From a bacterium (GTDB lineage Bacteria > Chloroflexota > Dormibacteria > Aeolococcales > Aeolococcaceae), in the NCBI GenBank assembly GCA_021847925.1, contig JAJZNI010000100.1:18617-65078 (forward strand): 46,462 nt of DNA, in the 5' to 3' direction. Made by a program: the position numbers and the translations under genes. The notes beneath the pieces were generated by a model. That model was given only the letters and a program-made list of their open reading frames with translations, was not told the DNA's origin and searched no databases. Positions 18,648 through 28,091 of this stretch are shown here, one piece after another. The stretch's first letter is position 1. Each line of letters starts with the position of its first letter.

Positions 18648-18979
18648 GCGCGCCCCTCCCCCTGCCTCCGCGCTCGGCCCCGGAGCTCCGCGACCTGGAG
18701 GAGCAGACCCAGGTCGGCGAGGTGCTGCTGCGCGCCCTGATGCGCCGCCAGCTCCGCCTCAGCGTGCTCATCATCGCGGTCCTGGTGGTGCTCCTCGCCG
18801 CCCAGCCCCTCCTGGCCTGGGTCTGGCCGTCCTACGCGGACATCCACGTCCTCTCCATCCCCCTGCCCTGGCTGGTGCTGGGCGTGGGCTCGTACCCGGT
18901 CCTGGTCCTCCTCGGGATCATCTACGTGCGCGCGGCGGAGACCATCGACTCCGAGTTCGGCGACCTCCTGAGGCGATGA
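18644..18979 (+). CDS. DUF485 membrane protein, partner of acetate symporter
   Basis: A 111-residue protein with two predicted transmembrane helices: LSVLIIAVLVVLLAAQPLLA (about 37-56) and the WLVLGVGSYPVLVLLGIIY region (about 74-92). The polar N terminus and the final AAETIDSEFGDLL tail match the DUF485 family (YjcH-like). Genes of this family usually precede an ActP-type sodium/solute symporter, as here, where the stop and the actP start share ATGA. In E. coli yjcH is co-transcribed with acs and actP. A stabilising or accessory role for the symporter is inferred from this linkage only. The GTG start overlaps the response regulator stop. Confidence 0.82.
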   Translation: MSAPLPLPPRSAPELRDLEEQTQVGEVLLRALMRRQLRLSVLIIAVLVVLLAAQPLLAWVWPSYADIHVLSIPLPWLVLGVGSYPVLVLLGIIYVRAAETIDSEFGDLLRR

Positions 18980-20790
18980 TCGACGTCCGGCCGGCGGCGC
19001 TGGCGGGCCTGGTGGCGATGCTCGTCGCCACGGTGGTGGTGGGCGTCTTCGCCCGGCGCTATGCGCGCACCACCTCCGATTTCCTGGTCGCGGCGCGATC
19101 GGTGCCGCCCACCGCCAACGCCGCGGCCATCAGCGGCGAGTACCTGAGCGCGGCGTCGTTCCTCGGAGTGGCCGGGCTGGTCATGCAGTACGGCTACGAC
19201 GCTCTCTGGTACCCGGTCTGCTACGCGGCCGGCTACCTGGTGCTGCTGGTCTTCATCGCCGGCCCGCTGCGCCGCTTCGGCGCCTACACGATCCCCGACT
19301 TCGCGGAGGGCCGCTTTGCGAGCCCCGGCTTCCGGCGCCTCGCGGTCGCCTTCGTCGTGCTCATCGGCCTCTTCTACATGCTGCCCCAGATGAAGGCGGC
19401 GGGCATCACGGTGGAGACGGCGACCGGGGTCCCCTACCCGGTCGGCGTGGCGGCGGTCACCGTGGTGGTGATCGCGATCGTCGTGGCGGGCGGGATGCGC
19501 GGCGTGACCATCGTCCAGGCGATGCAGTTCAGCGTCAAGCTGTTCGCGATCAGCGTTCCCCTCTTCATCCTGCTCTTCGAGTTCGGCACGCCCTGGCACA
19601 TCTTCGCGACCGTGGGGGCGACCCGGAACCCGGCCCTCACCCGGCCGCTCACCGTGGCGGTCCAGAAGGGGGAGACCTGGACCCTCCCCTCCCCGCTGCG
19701 CCTGGCCACCGATCACCCCGTCTCCGCATCCGAGCGCGGCGGCCCCCCCATCCTCCTGCGCAGCGGGTCGCTGGCGCCCGCCGGGACCCTTGTCTGGAGG
19801 GGGAGCGCCCAGGTCACGCTGGCCGCCGGCGAGGTCGCCCCGATGAACCCGCAGACCCCGGTCAACCCCAGCTCCACCTGGCTCAGGCCGTTCGGGCCGC
19901 TGACCGGTGGGAGCGGCCAGCCGGTGCTCTACACGTACTCGCTGATCATCGCCATCCTCTGCGGCACCATGGGCCTCCCCCACGTCCTGGTGCGCTTCTA
20001 CACGAATCCCGACGCTCGGGCGGCGCGGCGCACCGCCGCCACCGTGCTGGTCCTGGTCGGCGTCTTCTACCTCTGGACGCCGCTCTGGGGTGCGCTGGGG
20101 CGGCTCATGGCCCCCGAGCTCTACACCACCGGGCTCACCGACGCCGTGGTGCTCTATCTGCCCCGGCAGGCGCTTCCCCACCTCCTCGGGGCCGCCGTCT
20201 CCGGCATCGTCGCGGCGGGGGCGTTCGCGGCCTTCACGGCGACCCTGAGCGGCCTCCTCATCTCACTGGCGGGCGCCATCGGCCACGACGTCTACGGGCG
20301 CTGGCTCCGCCCTGACGCGAGCGGAGCGTCCCGCCGCGCCGCGTTCCGCGCCAGCGCGGTCGGTGCCGGGGTGGTCGCCGCCGCCGCGGGCCTCATGGTC
20401 GAGAACTTCGACATCAGCGTCCTGGTCGGCTGGGCCTTCGCGATCGCCGCCAGCTCGTTCTTCCCGCTGCTCGTGCTGGGCATCTGGTGGCGGCGCCTCA
20501 GCGTGGCGGGTGCCGCCGTGGGCGTGGCGGTGGGCGGGGCCTCGGCGACCGTCGCCATCGTCACCACCATGGTGGGGGCGGGCGTGCCCCGGCTCGCCGG
20601 CTTCCTCCAGGCGCACAGTGCCCTCGGCGTGATCCTCTCCCAGCCGGGGATCGTCACCATCCCGCTCTCCTTCCTGGCGATGGTGGCGGTCTCCCTCCGG
20701 ACTCGAGCGCCGGCGAACGTGCCGGCCGCCATGCTCCAGCTGCACGTGCCCGACCGGCTGGGGCTGCGCCGCGACTACATCCGCGACTGA
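18976..20790 (+). CDS. actP: Cation/acetate symporter, ActP type (sodium:solute symporter family)
   Basis: A 604-residue membrane protein of the SSS family with about 13 predicted helices. The conserved first part reads TTSDFLVAARSVPPTANAAAISGEYLSAASFLGVAGL (quoted in pieces; the SGEYLSAASFLG block is the ActP hallmark), then GGMRGVTIVQAMQF and GLPHVLVRFYTNPD. An insertion of about 100 hydrophilic residues (near 225-310), external by prediction, is longer than the E. coli form and is seen in actinobacterial homologues. It imports acetate and similar short carboxylates with sodium or protons. It is the last gene of the kinase-regulator-DUF485 chain. The next genes, on the other strand, activate and transport acetate, which supports the substrate. 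Confidence 0.88.
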   Translation: MIDVRPAALAGLVAMLVATVVVGVFARRYARTTSDFLVAARSVPPTANAAAISGEYLSAASFLGVAGLVMQYGYDALWYPVCYAAGYLVLLVFIAGPLRRFGAYTIPDFAEGRFASPGFRRLAVAFVVLIGLFYMLPQMKAAGITVETATGVPYPVGVAAVTVVVIAIVVAGGMRGVTIVQAMQFSVKLFAISVPLFILLFEFGTPWHIFATVGATRNPALTRPLTVAVQKGETWTLPSPLRLATDHPVSASERGGPPILLRSGSLAPAGTLVWRGSAQVTLAAGEVAPMNPQTPVNPSSTWLRPFGPLTGGSGQPVLYTYSLIIAILCGTMGLPHVLVRFYTNPDARAARRTAATVLVLVGVFYLWTPLWGALGRLMAPELYTTGLTDAVVLYLPRQALPHLLGAAVSGIVAAGAFAAFTATLSGLLISLAGAIGHDVYGRWLRPDASGASRRAAFRASAVGAGVVAAAAGLMVENFDISVLVGWAFAIAASSFFPLLVLGIWWRRLSVAGAAVGVAVGGASATVAIVTTMVGAGVPRLAGFLQAHSALGVILSQPGIVTIPLSFLAMVAVSLRTRAPANVPAAMLQLHVPDRLGLRRDYIRD

Positions 20791-20829
20791 CCCCGGCCGC
20801 ACCCGCGGCTCGCCCCGCGCGGGCGGTGC

Positions 20830-20856
20830 GGGGGAGGCGGCGCGGCCGCCTCCCCC
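20830..20856. terminator. Strong bidirectional hairpin between actP and acs
   Basis: GGGGGAGGCGGC (20830-20841) and GCCGCCTCCCCC (20845-20856) form a perfect 12-base stem with a GCG loop. It sits in the 90-base gap between two converging genes, 40 bases after actP and 25 bases after acs. It lacks a T tract on either strand. This is the strongest hairpin I found between genes in the window. Confidence 0.65.
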
Positions 20857-20880
20857 GTGCCGGAGCCGATCGCGGTCCGG

Positions 20881-22995
<2,115 letters not shown>

Positions 22996-23066
22996 GCCTC
23001 ACCCTCCGAACCCGCAGCCGGTCCCCGGCCGCGTTCGATGGAAGGACCGCGCCGGGAGCCCCCCGG

Positions 23067-23085
23067 CGGTCGGTCGGTCGGTCGG
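23067..23085. repeat. Tandem CGGT repeat in the acs leader
   Basis: Four perfect copies of CGGT followed by CGGA, in the predicted 5' untranslated region of acs. On the acs strand it reads CCGACCGACCGACCG. It could be a length-variable tract or a set of protein sites; with four units it could also be chance in such GC-rich DNA. Confidence 0.5.
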
Positions 23086-23088
23086 ACT

Positions 23089-23098
23089 CTCACGTGAG
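23089..23098. promoter_or_regulatory. Palindrome CTCACGTGAG near the predicted acs transcription start
   Basis: A perfect ten-base palindrome placed six bases after the predicted -10 hexamer of acs, where a repressor could block initiation. Eight of its bases (CTCACGTG) recur at 23864-23871 just before satP. Confidence 0.4.
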
Positions 23099-23103
23099 CA
23101 TCC

Positions 23104-23109
23104 AATGTA
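23104..23109 (-). promoter_or_regulatory. Possible -10 element of acs
   Basis: The minus strand reads TACATT, about 110 bases before the acs ATG, in the gap after the satP hairpins. A -35 hexamer is not recognisable, which would fit an activator-dependent promoter. Confidence 0.35.
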
Positions 23110-23112
23110 GCG

Positions 23113-23133
23113 CCGGCCCCGCGGCGGGGCCGG
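23113..23133 (-). terminator. Second hairpin downstream of satP
   Basis: CCGGCCCC and GGGGCCGG form an eight-base stem with a five-base loop. It lies just upstream of the predicted acs promoter and downstream of satP, so it may insulate acs from satP transcription. Confidence 0.35.
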
Positions 23134-23155
23134 GCTGATCTGACTGTGGAAACGG

Positions 23156-23193
23156 CTCGGGCGGGAGCCGGCGCCGGCCGGCCCCCGCCCGAG
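23156..23193 (-). terminator. Hairpin terminator of satP
   Basis: CTCGGGCGGG (23156-23165) and CCCGCCCGAG (23184-23193) pair perfectly over ten bases, with an 18-base loop that itself contains CCGGCGCCGG. It begins ten bases after the satP stop codon on the minus strand. No T tract follows. Confidence 0.5.
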
Positions 23194-23202
23194 GCCCCTG
23201 GC

Positions 23203-23853
23203 TCAGGCGGCGGGGACGAAGGGCTTCCCGACCGGCAGGACCACCCTCCCGAAGGACGCGTTGGCGACGTCCGCGAAGGAGCCGTACAGCGCCGCGATGG
23301 CGGTCAGGATGCCGAGGTATCCCCCGAGGGTGATCCACCCGTCGGCGTTGGCGGCGAAGGCGGGCACGTTGCCGCCGGCGAACCAGCCGATGGCGAGGAC
23401 CACGAAGGTCAGGGTCAGCAGGAGGAAGACCAGCGCGACCACCTTGGAGCCGTGCAGCGAGGCGATGAACATGTAGGCGGTGAAGATGCCCCACGCCAGC
23501 AGGTACAGCCCGACCCAGCCCAGCGTGGCGCCGGGTGCCCCCTTGATCATGGGCCCGAGGTAGTTCTGGACGAGAAGGTAGAAGCTGAACCAGAAGGCGC
23601 CGTAACTGCAGAAGGCGGTGGCGGCGAAGGTGTTGCCGCGCCGGAAGGCCCAGAGGCCGGCGATGAACTGGGCGAGGCCCCCGTAGGCGACGGCCATCGA
23701 CAGCGTGGACGAGGTGAGGGGCACGATCGAGGCGTTGCCGAACCAGCCGGCGTTGACGATGGACAGGATCAGGGTGGTGAGCCCGAATCCGGCGAGCCCC
23801 AGCGGCGCGGGGTCGGCGATCAGGACGGGCTTCTCTGCAGCGCTCTCTGGCAT
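23203..23853 (-). CDS. satP: Acetate/succinate channel, GPR1/FUN34/YaaH (SatP) family
   Basis: A 216-residue membrane protein with six predicted helices, the normal size for the family. The family signature, usually NPAPLGL, is present near the N terminus as DPAPLGLAGFGLTTLILSIV. The Gly- and Asn-rich helices and the central NYLGP loop also fit. SatP/YaaH proteins carry acetate and succinate across the membrane. The ATG chosen follows GAGGGAAAA with seven bases of spacing; an upstream GTG/ATG extension to 23913 would add a charged tail with no homology and was rejected. Context (acs, actP, DUF485) agrees with acetate use. The upstream gap holds a direct-repeat pair that may bind the nearby LytTR regulator. 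Confidence 0.9.
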   Translation of the reverse strand: MPESAAEKPVLIADPAPLGLAGFGLTTLILSIVNAGWFGNASIVPLTSSTLSMAVAYGGLAQFIAGLWAFRRGNTFAATAFCSYGAFWFSFYLLVQNYLGPMIKGAPGATLGWVGLYLLAWGIFTAYMFIASLHGSKVVALVFLLLTLTFVVLAIGWFAGGNVPAFAANADGWITLGGYLGILTAIAALYGSFADVANASFGRVVLPVGKPFVPAA

Positions 23854-23950
23854 GGGCTTTTCCCTCACGTGCGTGTCCGGCGGCCTCCCATCCCAATCGG
23901 GGCCGCGATGCACGTTCTAGGCCAGGCGCGCCCGCGGCTCCAGCCACAGT

Positions 23951-23984
23951 CGGCGAGCGGTCGGGAACGGCCGGTGAGCGGTCG
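23951..23984. promoter_or_regulatory. Direct repeats with LytTR-site geometry upstream of satP
   Basis: Two 13-base copies (23951-23963 and 23972-23984) differ at one position. Their identical nine-base core GAGCGGTCG starts at 23955 and again at 23976, leaving exactly 12 bases between cores. A third partial core GAGCGG starts at 23996. LytTR regulators bind two 9-bp direct repeats spaced 12-13 bp, so this fits their layout. The core sequence itself matches the published LytTR consensus only in part (ACCGCT on the minus strand). The site is about 100-130 bases before the satP start. Confidence 0.45.
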
Positions 23985-24020
23985 CCTCACCCGCCGAGCG
24001 GCTTCGCGCCGTCGAACCGG

Positions 24021-24650
24021 CTAGGGCCGGTTCCGCTCGCCCTCGGAGGGCGCCGCCGCCGCGGTCGGGGTCCCGAGCCGGGATGCGCTCCGGGGCGGGA
24101 GCACCGCGTCGACCACCCTTCGCACCAGCTCGGGCAGGGCTCGCAGGTAGGTCGCGGCGAGCACGGCGGCGATGGTGCCGATGGCGGCCCCCGCCAGGAC
24201 GTCGCTCGGATAGTGGAAGCCGACGAAGACGCGCGCGTAGCAGACCAGGACGGCGCCGATCAGCGCGACGGTCCCCCACCCCCTGTGGAAGGCGAACAGC
24301 ACCACGGCGATGGCGAAGGTCCCGGTCGCGTCGTCGCTCGGGAAGGAGGCGTCCCGGGCGTGGCTCGCCAGCAGGTGGACCAGGGCGGGGTGGGCGACGA
24401 ATGGCCGCGGCCGGTCCCAGGCCAGTCCGATCACCTTGTTGACGAGGAGGTCCAGCACCGCCGCCCCGGTCGCGGCGATGGCCCCCAGCCGGTCCGCCGC
24501 CGAGCCCCGCCACCACCCCCAGGCGAACCACAGCACCACCACCGCCACGTACACCCACAGGGCACCGAGCGCGGCGCCGACCATCACGGCGTCGAGCGGT
24601 CCGCTGTGCCCGGCCGGCCCGTTGATCCACTGCTCGATCCGGAAGTCCAT
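24021..24650 (-). CDS. PAP2-family membrane phosphatase
   Basis: A 209-residue protein with about five hydrophobic helices. The three PAP2 motifs are recognisable: KVIGLAWDRPRP (KX6RP form), SFPSDDATGTF, and ARVFVGFHYPSDVLAG (His146). Such enzymes remove phosphate from undecaprenyl pyrophosphate, phosphatidic acid or related lipids at the outer membrane face. In motif 2 the residue expected to be His (PSDH or PSGH) is Asp107, so the general acid differs from the norm. The first helix is preceded by LDAVMVGAALG. It lies alone between satP and the HAD gene on the same strand. Substrate is not predictable, and full activity is uncertain because of the changed residue. Confidence 0.82.
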   Translation of the reverse strand: MDFRIEQWINGPAGHSGPLDAVMVGAALGALWVYVAVVVLWFAWGWWRGSAADRLGAIAATGAAVLDLLVNKVIGLAWDRPRPFVAHPALVHLLASHARDASFPSDDATGTFAIAVVLFAFHRGWGTVALIGAVLVCYARVFVGFHYPSDVLAGAAIGTIAAVLAATYLRALPELVRRVVDAVLPPRSASRLGTPTAAAAPSEGERNRP

Positions 24651-24763
24651 GAGCGAACGACCTTAACCCATCCGTTCCCGCGGCCGGGGCCCGCTGCGGC
24701 CGGGTGGCGGCGGCCCGAGCCCGGCACCCTTCGGGCGGTGCAACGCGGACGCCGTGCGGGCGG

Positions 24764-25681
24764 TTACCCGTCCACGCCGGCCAGGCCGAGGGCGGCCAGG
24801 ACGTCGGCCACTCCCCCCCGGGCGGGTGGGGGGCACGTGCAGTCCGCGTGGGCGAGCAGCTCCGCAGGAGCGCCCTCGATCGCCACCCCGAAGCCGGCGG
24901 TGGCGAGCATGTCGGCGTCGTTGGGAGCATCCCCGATGGCGACCGCGCGGGCGGGCTCGACCCCGAACCGCCCGCACACCCGGCGCAGCGCCTGGCCCTT
25001 CCCGGCGCGGGGGCTCGCGACCTCGATGAGCTGGGGAAGCGAGGGCATCACCCGGGCCCGGTTCCCCAGCGCCTCGCGCAGCGCCGTCCGGCACCGCACC
25101 GCCTCCGCGCGGTCGAGGACGACGCACACGACCTTGACGGTGCCGCCCCCCACCTCCGCCTCCAGGTCGGGGACCAGGCGGATGGCCACGGCGGCGACCC
25201 GTGCGTAGTGCCGGGCCTCGGGGCGGTCCTCCTCGCAGACGAGCGCATCGTCGACATAGGCCTGGCGGTGCCAGCCGTGGGCTCGCGCCACCCGGATGGC
25301 GGTGCGGGCGGCCTCGCCGTCGAGGAGCTGGGTCGCCACCACCGGCCCGTACACCAGCCCGTCGCCGGGGTCGGGATCGGGCATCGCCTGGATCAGCGCC
25401 CCCTGGTAGCAGATCAGCGGGGCGCGCACCCCGAGCCGCCGCGCCCAGGGCTGGGCGGAGCGGTACGGCCGCCCCGTGGCGACCACCACGGGCACCCGGG
25501 TCGCCGCCTCGCGGACCGCGGCCTCGATGCGGGGGTGGAGCGCCTGGGTGTGGGCGTCCAGGCAGGTGCCGTCCAGGTCGAGGGCGACGAGGTCCACCCG
25601 CTCGGGCAGCCGGGCCTCGGCCAGCGGTGGGGGCGAGGCCGGCGGCCGGACGTCGGGGCCGGCCTCGTCGAGGCCCGCCAT
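24764..25681 (-). CDS. HAD-superfamily phosphatase, Cof/SPP-like
   Basis: A 305-residue hydrolase. Motif I is VALDLDGTCLD with nucleophile Asp35 and acid Asp37. Motif II lies at VVVATGRP (Thr). A long type IIB cap domain follows, including the ICYQGALI strand typical of Cof-type proteins. Motifs III/IV are GKGQALRRVCG (Lys) and IGDAPNDADML. Such enzymes dephosphorylate sugar phosphates or cofactors. The start ATG comes four bases after the stop of the transketolase-like gene, so it is the third gene of an operon. That context suggests that it dephosphorylates a product of the transketolase-like enzyme, but no substrate can be assigned. Confidence 0.85.
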   Translation of the reverse strand: MAGLDEAGPDVRPPASPPPLAEARLPERVDLVALDLDGTCLDAHTQALHPRIEAAVREAATRVPVVVATGRPYRSAQPWARRLGVRAPLICYQGALIQAMPDPDPGDGLVYGPVVATQLLDGEAARTAIRVARAHGWHRQAYVDDALVCEEDRPEARHYARVAAVAIRLVPDLEAEVGGGTVKVVCVVLDRAEAVRCRTALREALGNRARVMPSLPQLIEVASPRAGKGQALRRVCGRFGVEPARAVAIGDAPNDADMLATAGFGVAIEGAPAELLAHADCTCPPPARGGVADVLAALGLAGVDG

Positions 25682-25685
25682 GCGG

Positions 25686-28091
25686 CTAGGCCATCGGCCC
25701 GCGGCCGAGGGCCGCGTCGAGCTCGTCGCGCAGGGCGGCCAGCCGCTCGCCCCTCTCGGCCGCGAAGCGCTGGATGGCCGCCAGGATGTGCCCCGGATCC
25801 AGGTGCGCCTCCTCGATCACCTCGTCGACGCTGCCCCCGGTGCGCCAGCGGTCGTCCCAGTCCGCCGACAGCGAGTACCGGCGCACCAGGGGTCCCGCGG
25901 CCCAATGCCGCATCAGGGCGAACGCGCCGTTGGTCACGACCATGGCGTCGATCCGGTCGCCCGGTCCGACGACGCTCTCCCGGTAGGCGCGATCCTGGGC
26001 GGCGAAGAGCTGGGGGCTGATCGCCGCGATCACCTTGACGTTCACGCCGAGGCGGTCGAGCTCGGGAAGCACGCCGAGAAGGTTGTGCGTGCTCATCGTC
26101 CCCCGCACGTACACGGTCCCCGCCCTGGGGGCGCCCTCCCGGTGGGGGCGCAGGACGTAGGCGCCGCGCGCGGCGGCGAGGTGGGAGGGGAGGCCGAGGG
26201 CCGGGCGGTCGGGGATCTCGATCGCCGGCCGGGTCAGGTGGAGGACGACGATGGGAGCGTCCATCGTCAGCGCCGCCGCGAGCACCGCGGGGACCTCGTT
26301 GTGCTCCCAGGGGTGGAGATCGATGACCTGGCCCTCGGGGAAGAGCTGGGCGACCCCGGGGGCGAAGATGCCGAAGTGGGTCCGGGAGTCCTCGGCCGTC
26401 TCGGGGCCGGAGTGGCCGGCGACCCAGAGCAGCTTGCCGACCCGGAGCTCGCAGTCCTGGGCGAGCTGGCTGAAGAGCCGCATCGGCCCGTACTTCAGGT
26501 AGGAGAACGACCCGTAGGTCGAGCAGGCTCCCCAGAAGCCGTCGAAGCTCGTGAAGGGGTCCTCGGCAAGGTTAACCGAGGCGAGGCCGGTGAGGAGCCC
26601 GGCGTTGGCGAACTCGGTGATCTCCGTGGGGAGGAGGGCGCCCGCCGGGTTGGCGGAGCGCTCGTACCACCCGGTCCCCGGCATCTCACCGAAGCCCTGG
26701 GCGAAGCCCGCGATGCCGGTGGACTCGGCGAGGTCGGCGGAGGCGGCGATGAACAGGGGCCGGCCGTGGTCCCGCAGCGCCAGGGCGTTGACGTACGCGC
26801 CCCAGGTGGCGAGCGCCGACCGGTTGGCCGCCCTCTCCCCGGGCTGCTTCCACATCGCGGGCGGGTAGCCCGCGGCGTCGAAGAGGCGGCGGTCGGTGAA
26901 GACGCTCCCGGAGGCGCCGCGCAGGCGCGGTCTGGCGATGTGCTCCGGGACGCTCCCCGCGATCTCGAGCAGCCGGTCGGAGAGCCACTCGACGAGGCCT
27001 CGATCGCGCCGCAGCACCCCGATGGCGGTGCGCAGGTTGGCCTCCGCCTGCCCGCGCACGGCAGCGGGCTCGGTGGGCGCGGCCCGGTCCACGCCCGCGT
27101 ACTCGATCCCGTGGCGCTCCATGAACTCCCGGCGCACCGCCCAGAACTCGGGCGCATTCATCGGCCACGGGGTGCCATGGCTGGCGGCGTCCTGCTTGCC
27201 GTACCCCCGCCCCTTGCGGGTCCGGAAGTGAGCGATGCTCGGCACCGCACCGGGGTTGGCCCCGCAGGCCGCCTCCAGCACGGCTCTCGTGACCGGTCCC
27301 CATTCCGAGCCCCGGTCGGTCCCGACCACCCGCCACCCGTAGGGCGCGAACCAATCCGGGGGTGACCCGTGCACGACGCTGGACGCCGGCCGGGGATCGA
27401 TGCCGAAATCGTTCCAGTCGACCAGGAAGACCAGGTTGCTGAGGCCCAGCCCCCAGGCGGTGGCCTTGGTCTCGTGCGCTCCACCCGGGGTGAGCCCGCC
27501 CTCCCCCTCCACGCAGAACACCTTGACGTCCTCGGCGCCCGCGAGCCTCAGGGCCAGCGCCTCGCCGGCCGCCGGCGCCATGCCGTGCCCGGAGGGGCCG
27601 GTGTTGAACTTGAGGAAGAGCGTGCGGCCGCTCATCTCCGCGTGCCCGGGCAGCCCGCCACGGCGGCGGAGGTCGAGGAGCGCCTCCCAGGTCAGGGCGT
27701 GGCGCCCCCCCCGCGGGAAGGCGAAGCGCGCCTCCCCGCCCTCCTCGTGACGCGCTCGCAGCGCCTCGTTCAGCACCGCCAGCGTGGCGTAGACCAGCGG
27801 CGCGGTGTGTCCCGCGGAGAGGACGAACCGGTCCGCGAAGCGCAGCCATGGCCGCCGGATGTCCCAGCGCATGGCCCCCGAGAGGAGCAGGGACAGGAGC
27901 AGGTGCACCTTCGAGCGGGAGCCTCCGGGATGCCCGCTCTGCCGGTAGTTGAGGGAGAGGTCGATGCACTCGTCGACGACCTCCCGGACCAGCTCGTAGC
28001 GGGCGAAGTCCGGCTCCGCGGCCGCGTAGAGACGGTCCACCTCCCGGGGTCCCGAGGCGCGAGCGCGGGCGGTGCGGTGCGCCGTGCTCAC
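25686..28091 (-). CDS. Transketolase-like thiamine-diphosphate enzyme, extended form
   Basis: An 801-residue enzyme; ordinary transketolases have about 660. The N-terminal domain shows QSGHPGGSRSK, RFVLSAGHTAPLVYATL and FNTGPSGHGMAPAAG, all of which are transketolase hallmarks. The ThDP motif is GEGGLTPGGAHE, with Glu in place of the usual Asp of GDG, and continues to LVFLVDWNDFGID. The pyrimidine domain begins near ALATWGAYVNALAL, with the catalytic Glu likely in ITEFANAGLLTGLA. Near GHSGPETAEDSRTHFG the usual GEDGPTHQ is altered. A C-terminal domain with helical tail completes it. The GTG start overlaps the aminotransferase stop (GTGA). Two-carbon transfer between sugar phosphates is likely, but the substrates may be unusual. 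Confidence 0.82.
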   Translation of the reverse strand: MSTAHRTARARASGPREVDRLYAAAEPDFARYELVREVVDECIDLSLNYRQSGHPGGSRSKVHLLLSLLLSGAMRWDIRRPWLRFADRFVLSAGHTAPLVYATLAVLNEALRARHEEGGEARFAFPRGGRHALTWEALLDLRRRGGLPGHAEMSGRTLFLKFNTGPSGHGMAPAAGEALALRLAGAEDVKVFCVEGEGGLTPGGAHETKATAWGLGLSNLVFLVDWNDFGIDPRPASSVVHGSPPDWFAPYGWRVVGTDRGSEWGPVTRAVLEAACGANPGAVPSIAHFRTRKGRGYGKQDAASHGTPWPMNAPEFWAVRREFMERHGIEYAGVDRAAPTEPAAVRGQAEANLRTAIGVLRRDRGLVEWLSDRLLEIAGSVPEHIARPRLRGASGSVFTDRRLFDAAGYPPAMWKQPGERAANRSALATWGAYVNALALRDHGRPLFIAASADLAESTGIAGFAQGFGEMPGTGWYERSANPAGALLPTEITEFANAGLLTGLASVNLAEDPFTSFDGFWGACSTYGSFSYLKYGPMRLFSQLAQDCELRVGKLLWVAGHSGPETAEDSRTHFGIFAPGVAQLFPEGQVIDLHPWEHNEVPAVLAAALTMDAPIVVLHLTRPAIEIPDRPALGLPSHLAAARGAYVLRPHREGAPRAGTVYVRGTMSTHNLLGVLPELDRLGVNVKVIAAISPQLFAAQDRAYRESVVGPGDRIDAMVVTNGAFALMRHWAAGPLVRRYSLSADWDDRWRTGGSVDEVIEEAHLDPGHILAAIQRFAAERGERLAALRDELDAALGRGPMA

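Noticed and set aside
23067-23085. CGGT repeats as part of a CRISPR or larger satellite array
   Set aside because: Only four units of four bases with no spacers, and no cas genes anywhere in the window.
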